Origin: Zeimonas sp964538505
GTDB taxonomy: Bacteria > Pseudomonadota > Gammaproteobacteria > Burkholderiales > Burkholderiaceae_E
DNA: 43,161 bases
Direction: 5' to 3'
Assembly: GCA_964538505.1 (NCBI GenBank)
Contig: CAZIDY010000026.1
Location: 1-43,161, forward strand
The position numbers and the translations under genes are program-made. Below the pieces are notes generated by a model that was not told where the DNA came from, did no database searches, and worked only from the letters and a program-made list of their open reading frames with translations. Positions within the stretch are counted from its first letter, which is position 1; each line of letters starts with the position of its first letter. Of this stretch, positions 30,330-37,836 are shown one piece after another.

Positions 30330-31640
30330 CTATGCGCGCAGCGCGACTACTTCCGCCCCGCCGGCCCGCAGCGCCGCAATATGCGCTCCGACCTTCTCCC
30401 ACGCCTCGATCATTTCCGGCCGGTGGTCGTGCCCGTCATAGACACGCGCGAGGATGTTCGCGTCGAGGTGCGATAGGCATCGCTCGGCGATATGCGGCGC
30501 GATCCCAAGTCGCGCCATCATTGTCCGCGTCGTGCGCCTCAAGTCGTGCGGGCGCAGCTTGATTCCGCCGGATTCCACGACGCGATCGGCGATCCGCGCG
30601 AGCGCCCGAGCAACGGTCATCGGCGAAAGCGCCTCGCCTTTGTTCGTGAGGATGAAATCCTCGCCCTTCGCCTTGCATGGCAGCTCGCGCGCTCGATTGA
30701 GCACCGCTAGCGCCTGCTCGGATAGGTGAATCTCGAACGGGCGATCTGTCTTTGTTCGCTCGGCCATCAGAATCCAGCGGTCGCCCTTGATCTCACGCCA
30801 GCGGGCGAGCCGTACTTCAGTCGGCCGCGCTCCGGTCAGCAATTGCAGCTCGATCGCCAGGCGCACCGGCTCCGAAACGTCGGACGCTGCAAGCACTTGA
30901 AACAGCGCCCGCAATTGTTTGTCGTTCGCGGCGATTACTTCTTCGTGCGAACGCGGCGGACGGTATGGTTTCGGGTTCGCAATTCCGGCCATCGGATCGC
31001 TGGACAGGTGGCCGCGCTCAATCGCAAAGCGCACCAGCGCCCGCAGGGTTCGGTACACCTGTGCGGCCATGCCTGGCGCGCGCCGTCGGCGGGCCGAGTC
31101 GATGCAGGCTTGCAGCGCGTCGCGTTGCAGCTTCGCAACCTTCGCATCGCCGATCCGGCCACGAATGTCCGAATCGAAGTTCTGCCGATGAATCTCGATC
31201 GTCCGTTCGCGCACAGGCTTTCCGCCCTTGCGACGCGAGCCTAGCCGGCGATCCTCTGCGAACGCATCGAACAGTTCGGCGACGGTCGGGTCAGATTTCC
31301 GCCCGTGCCGCTTGAACCGTTCTTCGATCACCGGATGGTCGGCCTCGCCGATGCGCGCGAGCCCGGCGACGCCGCGCAGCTCCGCCACCTTGCCGCGCGC
31401 CGCCGCCAAGCCAAAACGATCGGAGTACGGGCCGAGGGTCAGGTACTTACGCGATCCGCCGACCATCGCCCGGTACTCGAACGACCGGGAAAGCCCCTGC
31501 ACGCCGGCCCGCAGGCGCAGGAACAGCCCTTCTTCGATGGCGATGCGCTGCTCGGTCTTGCCGCGCGCCAGCGTTTGCGCCTTGATGCGCGCGTCCGTCC
31601 ACTTTCGGGCCGCGCCGCCGTTCGCCTGCCGTTCGCCCAT
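30330..31640 (-). CDS. int: tyrosine recombinase / tRNA-targeted integrase
   Basis: A 436-residue phage-type integrase of the P4/CP4 class. The N-terminal arm-binding domain starts MGERQANGGAARKWTDARIK and includes RSFEYRAMVGGSRKYLTLGP, typical of DUF4102-type integrases. Catalytic residues are all visible: R272 in LLTGARPTEVRLAR, K297 in ERTKTDRPFEI, H365 and R368 in RPHDLRRTTRTM, H391 in LSHLDANI, and the nucleophile Y401 in LARVYDGHDH. It is encoded next to the tRNA-Thr, pointing away from it. Tandem GGGAACCA repeats lie 17-58 bp upstream of its ATG, so it may repress itself. Confidence 0.95.
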   Translation of the reverse strand: MGERQANGGAARKWTDARIKAQTLARGKTEQRIAIEEGLFLRLRAGVQGLSRSFEYRAMVGGSRKYLTLGPYSDRFGLAAARGKVAELRGVAGLARIGEADHPVIEERFKRHGRKSDPTVAELFDAFAEDRRLGSRRKGGKPVRERTIEIHRQNFDSDIRGRIGDAKVAKLQRDALQACIDSARRRRAPGMAAQVYRTLRALVRFAIERGHLSSDPMAGIANPKPYRPPRSHEEVIAANDKQLRALFQVLAASDVSEPVRLAIELQLLTGARPTEVRLARWREIKGDRWILMAERTKTDRPFEIHLSEQALAVLNRARELPCKAKGEDFILTNKGEALSPMTVARALARIADRVVESGGIKLRPHDLRRTTRTMMARLGIAPHIAERCLSHLDANILARVYDGHDHRPEMIEAWEKVGAHIAALRAGGAEVVALRA

Positions 31641-31652
31641 GTTCGCCCCCCG

Positions 31653-31698
31653 ACTTGGGAACCAGTCTGGACTTGGGAACCAGTCTGGGAACCACTCG
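31653..31698. repeat. 18-bp tandem repeat upstream of int, candidate arm-type sites
   Basis: ACTTGGGAACCAGTCTGG occurs at 31653-31670 and 31671-31688, followed by GGGAACCACTCG at 31687-31698. The core GGGAACCA therefore repeats three times in 38 bp. GGGAACCACTCG recurs at 22528-22539 near the other end of the element, in the same orientation. Confidence 0.8.
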
Positions 31699-31756
31699 AA
31701 GCGAATACTAGCGAAGTTCCGCGAAGCGTAACAAGTTGATTTTCAGAGGGAAGATT

Positions 31757-31804
31757 CGGTGCCGACTCTCCGACTCGAACGGAGGACCTACCGCTTACAA
31801 GGCG
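31757..31804. repeat. right attachment repeat (3' part of tRNA-Thr)
   Basis: The partner of 22373-22420: 48 bp with three mismatches. Its tRNA-3' portion should come from the element, which restores the gene on insertion. Two of the three mismatches compensate each other in the T stem (CTCCG/CGGAG here, CCCCG/CGGGG in the left copy). Confidence 0.9.
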
Positions 31805-31832
31805 GTTGCTCTACCAACTGAGCTAAGCCGGC
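31760..31832 (-). tRNA. tRNA-Thr (anticodon UGU)
   Basis: A 73-nt cloverleaf on the minus strand, from 31832 to the discriminator A at 31760. The acceptor stem is GCCGGCT/AGTCGGC with one G-U pair. The D arm AGCTCAGTTGGTAGAGCA, anticodon stem-loop CCGCCTTGTAAGGCGG (anticodon TGT) and T arm CTCCGTTCGAGTCGGAG are all present. CCA is not encoded (the gene ends ACCG). It is the integration target of the element, and its 3' half is element-derived. Confidence 0.97.
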
Positions 31833-31884
31833 GAGAAGAAAGGCAGTGTAGCGCAGCGTCCGCAGCGCTCCTGCGTGGCGCCCG

Positions 31885-32694
31885 CTACTTGACCCGTGTC
31901 AGCCGCGGCTTGCCGCGCGGCGGCGGCGTGCGGGGTCCGGGGTCGTCGTCGCCGGGGCGACCAGACTGCGCAGGTAGTGGCTGATTGCCGGACTCGGCGT
32001 GCTCGCCGCGCGGCTTCTCCTCGCGTGGCACCGCGGCGATCGCAGGCTTGCGGGTGCGCGGCTTCGCGCGGCGGCTCTCGCCGGGCGACTCACCAGTCGA
32101 CTCGGCAGGCATGCCAGCCGCTGCGCCGTCGTCCCCCGGCTGCGCGCTTACATCGCGAAGCGTCGTCTTGCGCGCCCGTTTCGGCGCGCGCCCGCTCCCC
32201 GCGCGCCTGGCAGGACGGGAGGCTGCCGCGCCGGGCTCCTTCGCACTGTCTCCCGGATCGGCAGCGCCTTCGACGCTCCCGGTAGCGGGCGCATCGGACG
32301 CCTCCCCGGAAGCCTCTTGCGCGCCGTCGCGCACTTCGTGCCCCTCCGGCGAGCCGCCCTCCTCCGCTTCCTGCGGCACCCGCGCCGCCACCTCGAAGGC
32401 CATCCCGTGCCCGTTCTCCTGCGCGAAGATCGCACTGAGATTGTCGATCGGAATCGACACATGCCGCGCGACACCACTGAAACGCGCCTCGAACTCGAGC
32501 AGCTCGTTGCCGATGTGCAGCCGGTTGGTCGCCTCGCCCGAGATGTTGAGCACGATCTCGCCGTTGCGCACGAACTCGCGCGGAACCTGCGTACGTTCGT
32601 CGACGACCACCGCGATGAACGGCCGATAGCCGTTGTCGGCACACCACTCGTAGATGGCGCGCACGAGATACGGCTTCGTCGAGACTTCTGCCAT
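31885..32694 (-). CDS. sspB: ClpXP protease specificity-enhancing factor SspB with long tail
   Basis: A 269-residue protein. The first 115 residues match SspB: STKPYLVRAIYEWCADNGYR, VPREFVRNGEIVLNISGEAT, and FEARFSGVARHVSIPIDNLS. SspB is a dimeric adaptor that hands ssrA-tagged proteins to ClpXP. The remaining 150 residues are Ala/Gly/Pro/Arg-rich and appear disordered; E. coli SspB (165 residues) has a much shorter flexible tail ending in a ClpX-binding motif. Here the end is PPPRGKPRLTRVK, which resembles that motif (hydrophobic residues with basic neighbours). The ATG overlaps the last base of the sspA stop, so the two are one operon. Confidence 0.92.
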   Translation of the reverse strand: MAEVSTKPYLVRAIYEWCADNGYRPFIAVVVDERTQVPREFVRNGEIVLNISGEATNRLHIGNELLEFEARFSGVARHVSIPIDNLSAIFAQENGHGMAFEVAARVPQEAEEGGSPEGHEVRDGAQEASGEASDAPATGSVEGAADPGDSAKEPGAAASRPARRAGSGRAPKRARKTTLRDVSAQPGDDGAAAGMPAESTGESPGESRRAKPRTRKPAIAAVPREEKPRGEHAESGNQPLPAQSGRPGDDDPGPRTPPPRGKPRLTRVK

Positions 32695-33308
32695 CAGCGG
32701 CGCATCACCTTCTCGGAGGGCGTCAGCGCTTCGATGTATGCCGGCCGCGAGAACAACCGCTCGGCATAGCGCAGCAGCGGCGCAGCACTCTTCGGCATGT
32801 CGATGCCGTAGTGGTCGAGCCGCCACAACAGCGGCGCGATCGCGACGTCGAGCATCGAGAAGTCGTCGCCGAGCATGTGCTTGTTCTTGATGAAGATCGG
32901 CGTGAGCTGCGTGAGCCGGTCGCGGATCTGCCCGCGCGCCTTCTCCATCGCCTTCGAGCTGTCGCGCTGCTGGTCGCGCCGCTCGAGCTGCTGCACGTGC
33001 ACGAAGAGCTCCCGTTCGAAATTGAACAGGAACAGGCGCGCACGCGCGCGCATCACCGGGTCGGCCGGCATCAACTGCGGATGCGGAAAGCGCTCGTCGA
33101 TGTACTCGTTGATGATGTTCGACTCGTACAGGATCAGGTCGCGCTCGACGAGGATCGGCACCTGCCCGTACGGGTTCATGATCGAAATGTCTTCGGGCTT
33201 GTTGTAGAGATCGACGTCGCGGATCTCGAAATCCATGCCCTTCTCGAACAGCACGAACCTGCATCGCTGCGAGAACGGACAGGTCGTGCCGGAGTACAGC
33301 ACCATCAT
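32694..33308 (-). CDS. sspA: stringent starvation protein A (GST-like)
   Basis: A 204-residue protein with glutathione S-transferase fold: an N-terminal thioredoxin-like part (MVLYSGTTCPFSQRCRFVLF, MNPYGQVPILVERDLILYES) and a helical C-terminal domain (IFIKNKHMLGDDFSMLDVAI). SspA binds RNA polymerase and acts during stationary phase and acid stress rather than as a transferase. It is followed directly by sspB and preceded by the petABC operon, an order typical for betaproteobacteria. The start could be either of two adjacent ATG codons (33308 or 33305). Confidence 0.95.
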   Translation of the reverse strand: MMVLYSGTTCPFSQRCRFVLFEKGMDFEIRDVDLYNKPEDISIMNPYGQVPILVERDLILYESNIINEYIDERFPHPQLMPADPVMRARARLFLFNFERELFVHVQQLERRDQQRDSSKAMEKARGQIRDRLTQLTPIFIKNKHMLGDDFSMLDVAIAPLLWRLDHYGIDMPKSAAPLLRYAERLFSRPAYIEALTPSEKVMRR

Positions 33309-33326
33309 CGCGGGAGCTCCCGATAC

Positions 33327-33362
33327 GAAAAACAGCAGGGTGAGCCGGAAAAGCTCACCCTG
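33327..33362 (-). terminator. intrinsic terminator of the petABC operon
   Basis: CAGGGTGAGC (33336-33345) and GCTCACCCTG (33353-33362) form a perfect 10-bp stem with a seven-base loop. Reading on the minus strand, the hairpin is followed by TGTTTTTCG (complement of 33325-33335), a U-tract. It lies between the petC stop and the sspA start. Confidence 0.85.
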
Positions 33363-33400
33363 TTCGCGACCGAACCGACGTACTCAGCGACTCGTCCTGC

Positions 33401-34267
33401 TCACTTGACGTCTTTCCAGTATTCGCGATTGAGCATCCACGCGAATATGGTGAAGACACCGAGGAACAGCAGCACCCAGACGCCAAGGCGCACCCGCGTG
33501 CGCGCGGTCGGGTCGGCCATGAAGGCAAGGAAGGCGGTGAGGTCGGCGACGGTCGCGTCGAACTGCGGCTGCGACATCGTGCCGCCCTGCGCTTCGCCGA
33601 GCGTCCAGTGCCGCGACGGATGCAGGTTGTGTCCCTCGAGTTTCTCGATGGTTTCGCTGCGATTGCCGTTGACGTCGAAGACGACCGTGCTCTTGACGAA
33701 GGAGCTGCCGTTGCCGCCCTCGTCGGCGACCTCCTTGATCTCCTCGAGCGTGGCCCCGCGCGAGCCCTGCAGCTCCCACAGCGCGTGCGGCATGCCCACG
33801 GACTCGAATACCGTGTTGTTCCAGCCGGTGGGACGCGTGCCGTCGCGGAAATAGGCGCGAAGGTACGTGTAGATCCAGTCGGCGCCCGAACCGGCCGCAG
33901 AGGAACGTGCACGTGCGGTGACCGAGAGATCGGGAGGCATCGCGCCGAACCATTCCTTGGCGTCGGCCGGCCGCATAGCGATCTTCATCAGGTCGCCGAC
34001 TTTCCCGTTCGGATCGAGCACGAGGTTGTCGCGGATCTGCTCGTCGGTGAGGCCGATGTCGCGCAGCCGGTTGTAGCGCATCAGCGAAGCGCTGTGACAG
34101 TTCAGGCAGTAGTTCACGAAGAGCTTGGCGCCGTTCTGCAGCGCCGGCTCGTCGGTGAGCTTGTGCGTGGGGAAGGGATCGAGCGGGTAGCTCGCCGTGG
34201 CCGCCGAGGCAGCGCCGATCGACAGCGAGGCGGCGAGCGCGAAGAGGATCCTGGTGACGAGGTTCAT
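33401..34267 (-). CDS. petC: cytochrome c1 of the bc1 complex
   Basis: A 288-residue protein starting at ATG 34267. A signal peptide (TRILFALAASLSIGAASA) precedes the mature part. The haem c motif is CLNCH at residues 54-58. MRPADAKEWFGAMPPDLS holds the likely haem-ligating methionine region. A C-terminal membrane anchor (LGVWVLLFLGVFTIFAWML) ends in NREYWKDVK. It passes electrons from the Rieske protein to soluble cytochromes or a terminal oxidase, on the periplasmic side. It is the third gene of petA-petB-petC, 31 bp after petB. Confidence 0.95.
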   Translation of the reverse strand: MNLVTRILFALAASLSIGAASAATASYPLDPFPTHKLTDEPALQNGAKLFVNYCLNCHSASLMRYNRLRDIGLTDEQIRDNLVLDPNGKVGDLMKIAMRPADAKEWFGAMPPDLSVTARARSSAAGSGADWIYTYLRAYFRDGTRPTGWNNTVFESVGMPHALWELQGSRGATLEEIKEVADEGGNGSSFVKSTVVFDVNGNRSETIEKLEGHNLHPSRHWTLGEAQGGTMSQPQFDATVADLTAFLAFMADPTARTRVRLGVWVLLFLGVFTIFAWMLNREYWKDVK

Positions 34268-34298
34268 GTTCTGTGCAGCTCCAGTGCCGGATCGCGGT

Positions 34299-35684
34299 TC
34301 AGTGCCCGGAGAAGGTGACACGCTCGGGGACCGGCTTGAAGGTGCCGGCGCTGCTCCACCAGGGCATCAGCAGGAAGAACGCGAAATACAGCAGCGTTCC
34401 GATCTTCGCGAACAACGAGTTCGTCGGCGATACCGGCAGCGTGCCGAGCACCCCGAGCACGAGGAAGACGACGACGAACGCTGCCAGCACGCCCTTGTGC
34501 CAACCGGGTCGGTAGCGCATCGACTTCACCGGGCTCTGGTCGATCCACGGGAGCACGAAGAGGATCATCACCGAAGCGCCCATCGCGACGACGCCCCAGA
34601 ACTTCGCGTCGACGACGAAGAAGCCGACGATCATCCCGACGACGACGACCACGCCGATCAGCTTGCTGATCGCCGCGCGTGCGCTGAAGAAGATGAGCAG
34701 GCCAAAGAGGGCGAGGAAGGGAATCAGCCACCACAGCAGGAAGTCTTCGGTGGTGGCGCGCAGGATCGAGTAGAACGGCGTGAAGTACCAGACCGGCGCG
34801 ATGTGCGCGGGCGTGACCAGCGGGTCGGCCGGGATGAAGTTGTTGTACTCGAGGAAATAGCCGCCGAACTCGGGCGCGAAGAACATGATCGCCGAGAAGA
34901 CGATCAGGAACACCGCCACGCCGAGGACGTCGTGCACCGAGTAGTACGGATGGAACGGGATGCCGTCGAGCGGGATGCCGTTGGCGTCTTTCTTCGCCTT
35001 GATCTCGATGCCGTCGGGGTTGTTCGAGCCGACCTCGTGCAACGCGATGATGTGCGCGACGACGAGCCCGAGCAGCACCAGCGGGATCGCGATGACGTGG
35101 AACGAGAAGAAGCGGTTCAGCGTGGCGTCGCCCACCACGTAGTCGCCGCGGATCCAGACCGCGAGCTCGGGGCCGATGAACGGGATCGCCGAGAACAGGT
35201 TCACGATGACCTGCGCGCCCCAGTACGACATCTGCCCCCACGGCAGCAGGTAGCCGAAGAAGGCCTCGGCCATCAGCGCGAGGAAGATCATGCAGCCGAA
35301 GATCCAGACGAGCTCGCGCGGCTTGCGGTACGAGCCGTACAGCAGCCCGCGAAACATGTGCAGGTAGACGACGATGAAGAACGCCGACGCACCCGTGGAG
35401 TGCATGTAGCGGATCAGCCACCCCCACGGCACGTCGCGCATGATGTACTCGACCGATGCGAAGGCGAGCGCCGCATCGGGCTTGTAGTGCATGACGAGGA
35501 AGATGCCGGTGACGATCTGCAGCGCCAGCACCAGCATCGCCAGCGAGCCGAAGAAGTACCAGAAGTTGAAGTTCTTCGGCGCGTAGTACTCGGACAGATG
35601 CTCCTTCCACAGCGAAGAGAGCGGGAAGCGCCGGTCGATCCAGCCGAACAGGCCCGTGGTTTCCACCTGGTTCTCGTATGCCAT
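34299..35684 (-). CDS. petB: cytochrome b of the bc1 complex
   Basis: A 461-residue inner-membrane protein, full length for the betaproteobacterial form with extra C-terminal helices. It has the N-terminal pattern FPLSSLWKEHLSEYYAPKNF, the haem-binding helices (RYMHSTGASAFFIVVYLHMF, FSFHVIAIPLVLLGLVVAHI), the quinol-site motif PEF in FFAPEFGGYF, and WGAQVIVNLFSAIPFIG. It binds two b-haems and oxidises ubiquinol. It is encoded 13 bp after petA on the minus strand. Confidence 0.97.
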   Translation of the reverse strand: MAYENQVETTGLFGWIDRRFPLSSLWKEHLSEYYAPKNFNFWYFFGSLAMLVLALQIVTGIFLVMHYKPDAALAFASVEYIMRDVPWGWLIRYMHSTGASAFFIVVYLHMFRGLLYGSYRKPRELVWIFGCMIFLALMAEAFFGYLLPWGQMSYWGAQVIVNLFSAIPFIGPELAVWIRGDYVVGDATLNRFFSFHVIAIPLVLLGLVVAHIIALHEVGSNNPDGIEIKAKKDANGIPLDGIPFHPYYSVHDVLGVAVFLIVFSAIMFFAPEFGGYFLEYNNFIPADPLVTPAHIAPVWYFTPFYSILRATTEDFLLWWLIPFLALFGLLIFFSARAAISKLIGVVVVVGMIVGFFVVDAKFWGVVAMGASVMILFVLPWIDQSPVKSMRYRPGWHKGVLAAFVVVFLVLGVLGTLPVSPTNSLFAKIGTLLYFAFFLLMPWWSSAGTFKPVPERVTFSGH

Positions 35685-35697
35685 TGCGCGCCGCTCC

Positions 35698-36303
35698 TCA
35701 GGCCGTCTGCTGGTCTTCGCCGACGAGGATCCGCGTGTCGGTCAGGTACATGTGGGGCGGAACCTCGAGGTTGTCGGGCGCCGGCATGTTCTTGAACACG
35801 CGGGCCGCGTAGTCGAAGGTGGAGCCGTGGCAGGGGCACAGGAAGCCGCCGAGCCAGTCGGAGGGCAACGCCGGGTCGCCGCCGGTGCCGAAAGCCGGGA
35901 CCGGCGAGCAGCCCAGATGCGTGCAGATGCCGACGACCACGAGATACTCGGGCTTGATCGAGCGCCACTCGTTCTGCGCGTACTCGGGCGTGGGGAACGC
36001 GGTTCGTTCGGAGTTCGGATCGGCAACCTTGGGATCGGTGGTCTGCAGCGTGGCGAGCATCTCCTGCGTGCGCCGCAGGATCCAGACCGGCTTGCCGCGC
36101 CACTCGACGCGCTTCATCTGCCCGGGCTTGATGTCGGAGATGTCGACCTCGACCGGAGCACCCGCGGCTTTCGCCCGCTCCGACGGGGCCATGCTCGCAA
36201 GGAGCGGAACCGCGACGGCCGCCGTGCCGACCGTGCCGGCGGCGACGGTAAGCCCTAGAGCGGTGCGCCGCGACGGATCGAGGGGCTTCGATGAATCACT
36301 CAT
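35698..36303 (-). CDS. petA: ubiquinol-cytochrome c reductase Rieske iron-sulfur subunit
   Basis: A 201-residue protein with ATG 36303. A twin-arginine type start (SRRTALGLTVAAGTVG) suggests Tat export, matching the tatABC genes nearby. The [2Fe-2S] ligands are in CTHLGC (C127, H129) and CPCHGS (C156, H159), with C132 and C158 forming the disulfide. FDYAARVFKNMPAPDNLEVP is the usual downstream segment. It is the mobile electron carrier of the bc1 complex, anchored in the inner membrane with its head in the periplasm. First gene of the pet operon. Confidence 0.97.
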   Translation of the reverse strand: MSDSSKPLDPSRRTALGLTVAAGTVGTAAVAVPLLASMAPSERAKAAGAPVEVDISDIKPGQMKRVEWRGKPVWILRRTQEMLATLQTTDPKVADPNSERTAFPTPEYAQNEWRSIKPEYLVVVGICTHLGCSPVPAFGTGGDPALPSDWLGGFLCPCHGSTFDYAARVFKNMPAPDNLEVPPHMYLTDTRILVGEDQQTA

Positions 36304-36366
36304 GTCTTTCGGGGCTGGATTCGGAAGAGGTGACAAGGCCCTGAAGAGGGCTCTAGGTAACCCTTA

Positions 36367-36396
36367 ATCTTAGCGCACGAACGGCAATTCACTAAA
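36367..36396 (-). promoter_or_regulatory. candidate promoter of petABC
   Basis: On the minus strand TTTAGT (complement of 36391-36396) and TAAGAT (complement of 36367-36372) are 18 bp apart, upstream of petA. This is a weak sigma-70-like match in the 236-bp divergent spacer between petA and mscL; I see no other clear signal in that spacer. Confidence 0.3.
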
Positions 36397-36539
36397 CGGC
36401 GCGGTAGCGCCGGCGCGACGCGTCGGGAAACGCCCGCCCGATGTCGCTGCGGGGATGATAGCTTCGCGTCCGAAGCCTGCCGTGCCGCTGCTGCGATCGG
36501 CCGCACCGGGCCGATCGTCCAGACAACAGGAGAGAACCG

Positions 36540-36965
36540 ATGGGAATGATGGCGGAGTTCAAGGCCTTCGCGATGCGCGGCAGCGTGATGGATCTCGCGG
36601 TGGGCGTGATCATCGGCGGCGCTTTCGGCAAGATCGTCGACTCGGTCGTCAACGACGTGATCATGCCGCTGATCTCGGTGCTGCTCGGCGGGCGCTTCGA
36701 CTTCTCCTCGCTGCTTCTGCCTCTCGGTTCGGTGCCCGACGGAGTACCGCGGACCGCCGACGCGCTGCGCGACGCAGGCATCCCGGTGCTCGCGTACGGC
36801 AACTTCATCACGATCGTCATCAACTTCATCCTGCTCGCCTTCGTGATCTTCATGCTCGTGAAGGCACTGAACCGCTGGCGCGAGGAGCCGGAGCCCGCCC
36901 CGGCGGAGCCGCCGGCGCAGGAAGTGCTGCTGACGCAGATCAGGGATCTGCTTGCCAGAAAGTGA
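36540..36965 (+). CDS. mscL: large-conductance mechanosensitive channel
   Basis: A 141-residue channel protein with AGGAGAG upstream of ATG 36540. The N-terminal block MMAEFKAFAMRGSVMDLAVG followed by VIIGGAFGKIVDSVVNDVIM is nearly diagnostic for MscL. The second helix is NFITIVINFILLAFVIFMLV, and the cytoplasmic helix bundle ends EVLLTQIRDLLARK. It opens under membrane tension to release solutes during hypo-osmotic shock. The periplasmic loop (PLGSVPDGVPRTADALRDAG) is of ordinary length. It is transcribed divergently from petA and convergently with the NIF3-family gene. Confidence 0.97.
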   Translation: MGMMAEFKAFAMRGSVMDLAVGVIIGGAFGKIVDSVVNDVIMPLISVLLGGRFDFSSLLLPLGSVPDGVPRTADALRDAGIPVLAYGNFITIVINFILLAFVIFMLVKALNRWREEPEPAPAEPPAQEVLLTQIRDLLARK

Positions 36966-36975
36966 AGGGACAAGG

Positions 36976-37027
36976 GTGAAGGGTGAAGGGGAAAACCAGC
37001 GGTAGGTCGCGGTCCTTCACCCTTCAC
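36976..37027. terminator. convergent hairpin between mscL and the NIF3-family gene
   Basis: GTGAAGGGTGAAGG (36976-36989) and CCTTCACCCTTCAC (37014-37027) are perfect 14-base inverted repeats with a 24-base loop. The arms are themselves a short GGGTGAA tandem repeat. No U-tract follows, so termination is plausible but not certain. Confidence 0.5.
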
Positions 37028-37032
37028 AGCCC

Positions 37033-37800
37033 TTACACCGGATTCTCGTCGTCGACAAACACATGCTCGATACCGAGGCGCTCGGCGACGTGACGACCGA
37101 GCGCCTGTACGCCGAAGCGCTCGGTGGCGTGATGCCCGGCGGCGAAGTAGACGACGCCGGCCTCGCGGGCGAGATGCGTCGTGCGCTCGGCGATCTCTCC
37201 GCTCACGTAGGCGTCGGCGCCGGCGTCGATCGCCTGTTCGAGCCAGTCGTGTGCGGCGCCGGTGCACCAGGCGATGCGGCGGATCGGGCGATCGAGCGCG
37301 CCGACCGCAAGCGGTGCGCGCTGCAATTTCGCCTCGAGCGTGCGAGCGATCCCTTCGGCCCGCGCAGGCGCGGGGAGATCGTGCCAGGCGATCAGTCCGT
37401 TCTCGCCGGTTCGTCCATCGACGTTCCAGCCGAGCACTGCACCCAGTTGCGCGTTGTTGCCGAGCAGCGGATGCGCGTCGAGCGGCAGGTGATAGGCGAA
37501 CAGGTGGATACCGCCGGCGAGCACGAGGCGCAGGCGCTCGCGCCGTACGCCGACCACGCGCGGATCCTCGCCGCGCCAGAACCAGCCGTGATGCACGAGG
37601 ACCGCGTCGGCGCGCGCGTCGATCGCCGCCTCCAGAAAGGCACGGCTCGCGGTGACGCCGCTGACCAGGCGCGCGACCGGGCGCTCGCCTTCCACCTGCA
37701 AACCGTTTGGGCAATAATCGGCGAAGCGGCTCGCATCGAGCACTTCCTCGAAGCAGTTCTCCAGTTCGCCCGCCGTGACGGTCCCGCGCGCCGGTTCCAC
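37033..37800 (-). CDS. NIF3-family metal-binding protein (YbgI type)
   Basis: A 255-residue protein. GTG 37800 is chosen because GGAGGAG lies six bases upstream. Conserved blocks are FADYCPNGLQVEGERPVARL, ADAVLVHHGWFWRGEDPRVV, LFAYHLPLDAHPLLGNNAQL, DAYVSGEIAERTTHLAREAG and VYFAAGHHATERFGVQALGR. The HH pairs and the glutamate ligate a dinuclear metal centre in NIF3/YbgI. The family is often labelled GTP cyclohydrolase I type 2, but its real activity in bacteria is uncertain. It is divergent from the protease gene 37 bp away. Confidence 0.92.
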   Translation of the reverse strand: MEPARGTVTAGELENCFEEVLDASRFADYCPNGLQVEGERPVARLVSGVTASRAFLEAAIDARADAVLVHHGWFWRGEDPRVVGVRRERLRLVLAGGIHLFAYHLPLDAHPLLGNNAQLGAVLGWNVDGRTGENGLIAWHDLPAPARAEGIARTLEAKLQRAPLAVGALDRPIRRIAWCTGAAHDWLEQAIDAGADAYVSGEIAERTTHLAREAGVVYFAAGHHATERFGVQALGRHVAERLGIEHVFVDDENPV

Positions 37801-37836
37801 TCTGCGCTCCTCCAGGCCTCCTGTTTCGCCCACTAG

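Larger units (their letters stand above)
22373..31804. mobile_element. integrated element in tRNA-Thr (satellite/mini-ICE-like, about 9.4 kb)
   Basis: The segment is bounded by 48-bp direct repeats with three mismatches, at 22373-22420 and 31757-31804; the latter is the 3' part of an intact tRNA-Thr gene. The tyrosine recombinase gene is next to the tRNA. All recognised genes between are on the minus strand: int, alpA-like, a small ORF, ssb-like, primase-helicase, a Cys-rich protein, two small conserved proteins and two cargo genes. There are no capsid, terminase, portal, relaxase or mating genes. The replication module suggests a self-replicating excised form; helper dependence is inference. 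The cargo genes look lower in GC than the rest. Confidence 0.9.
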
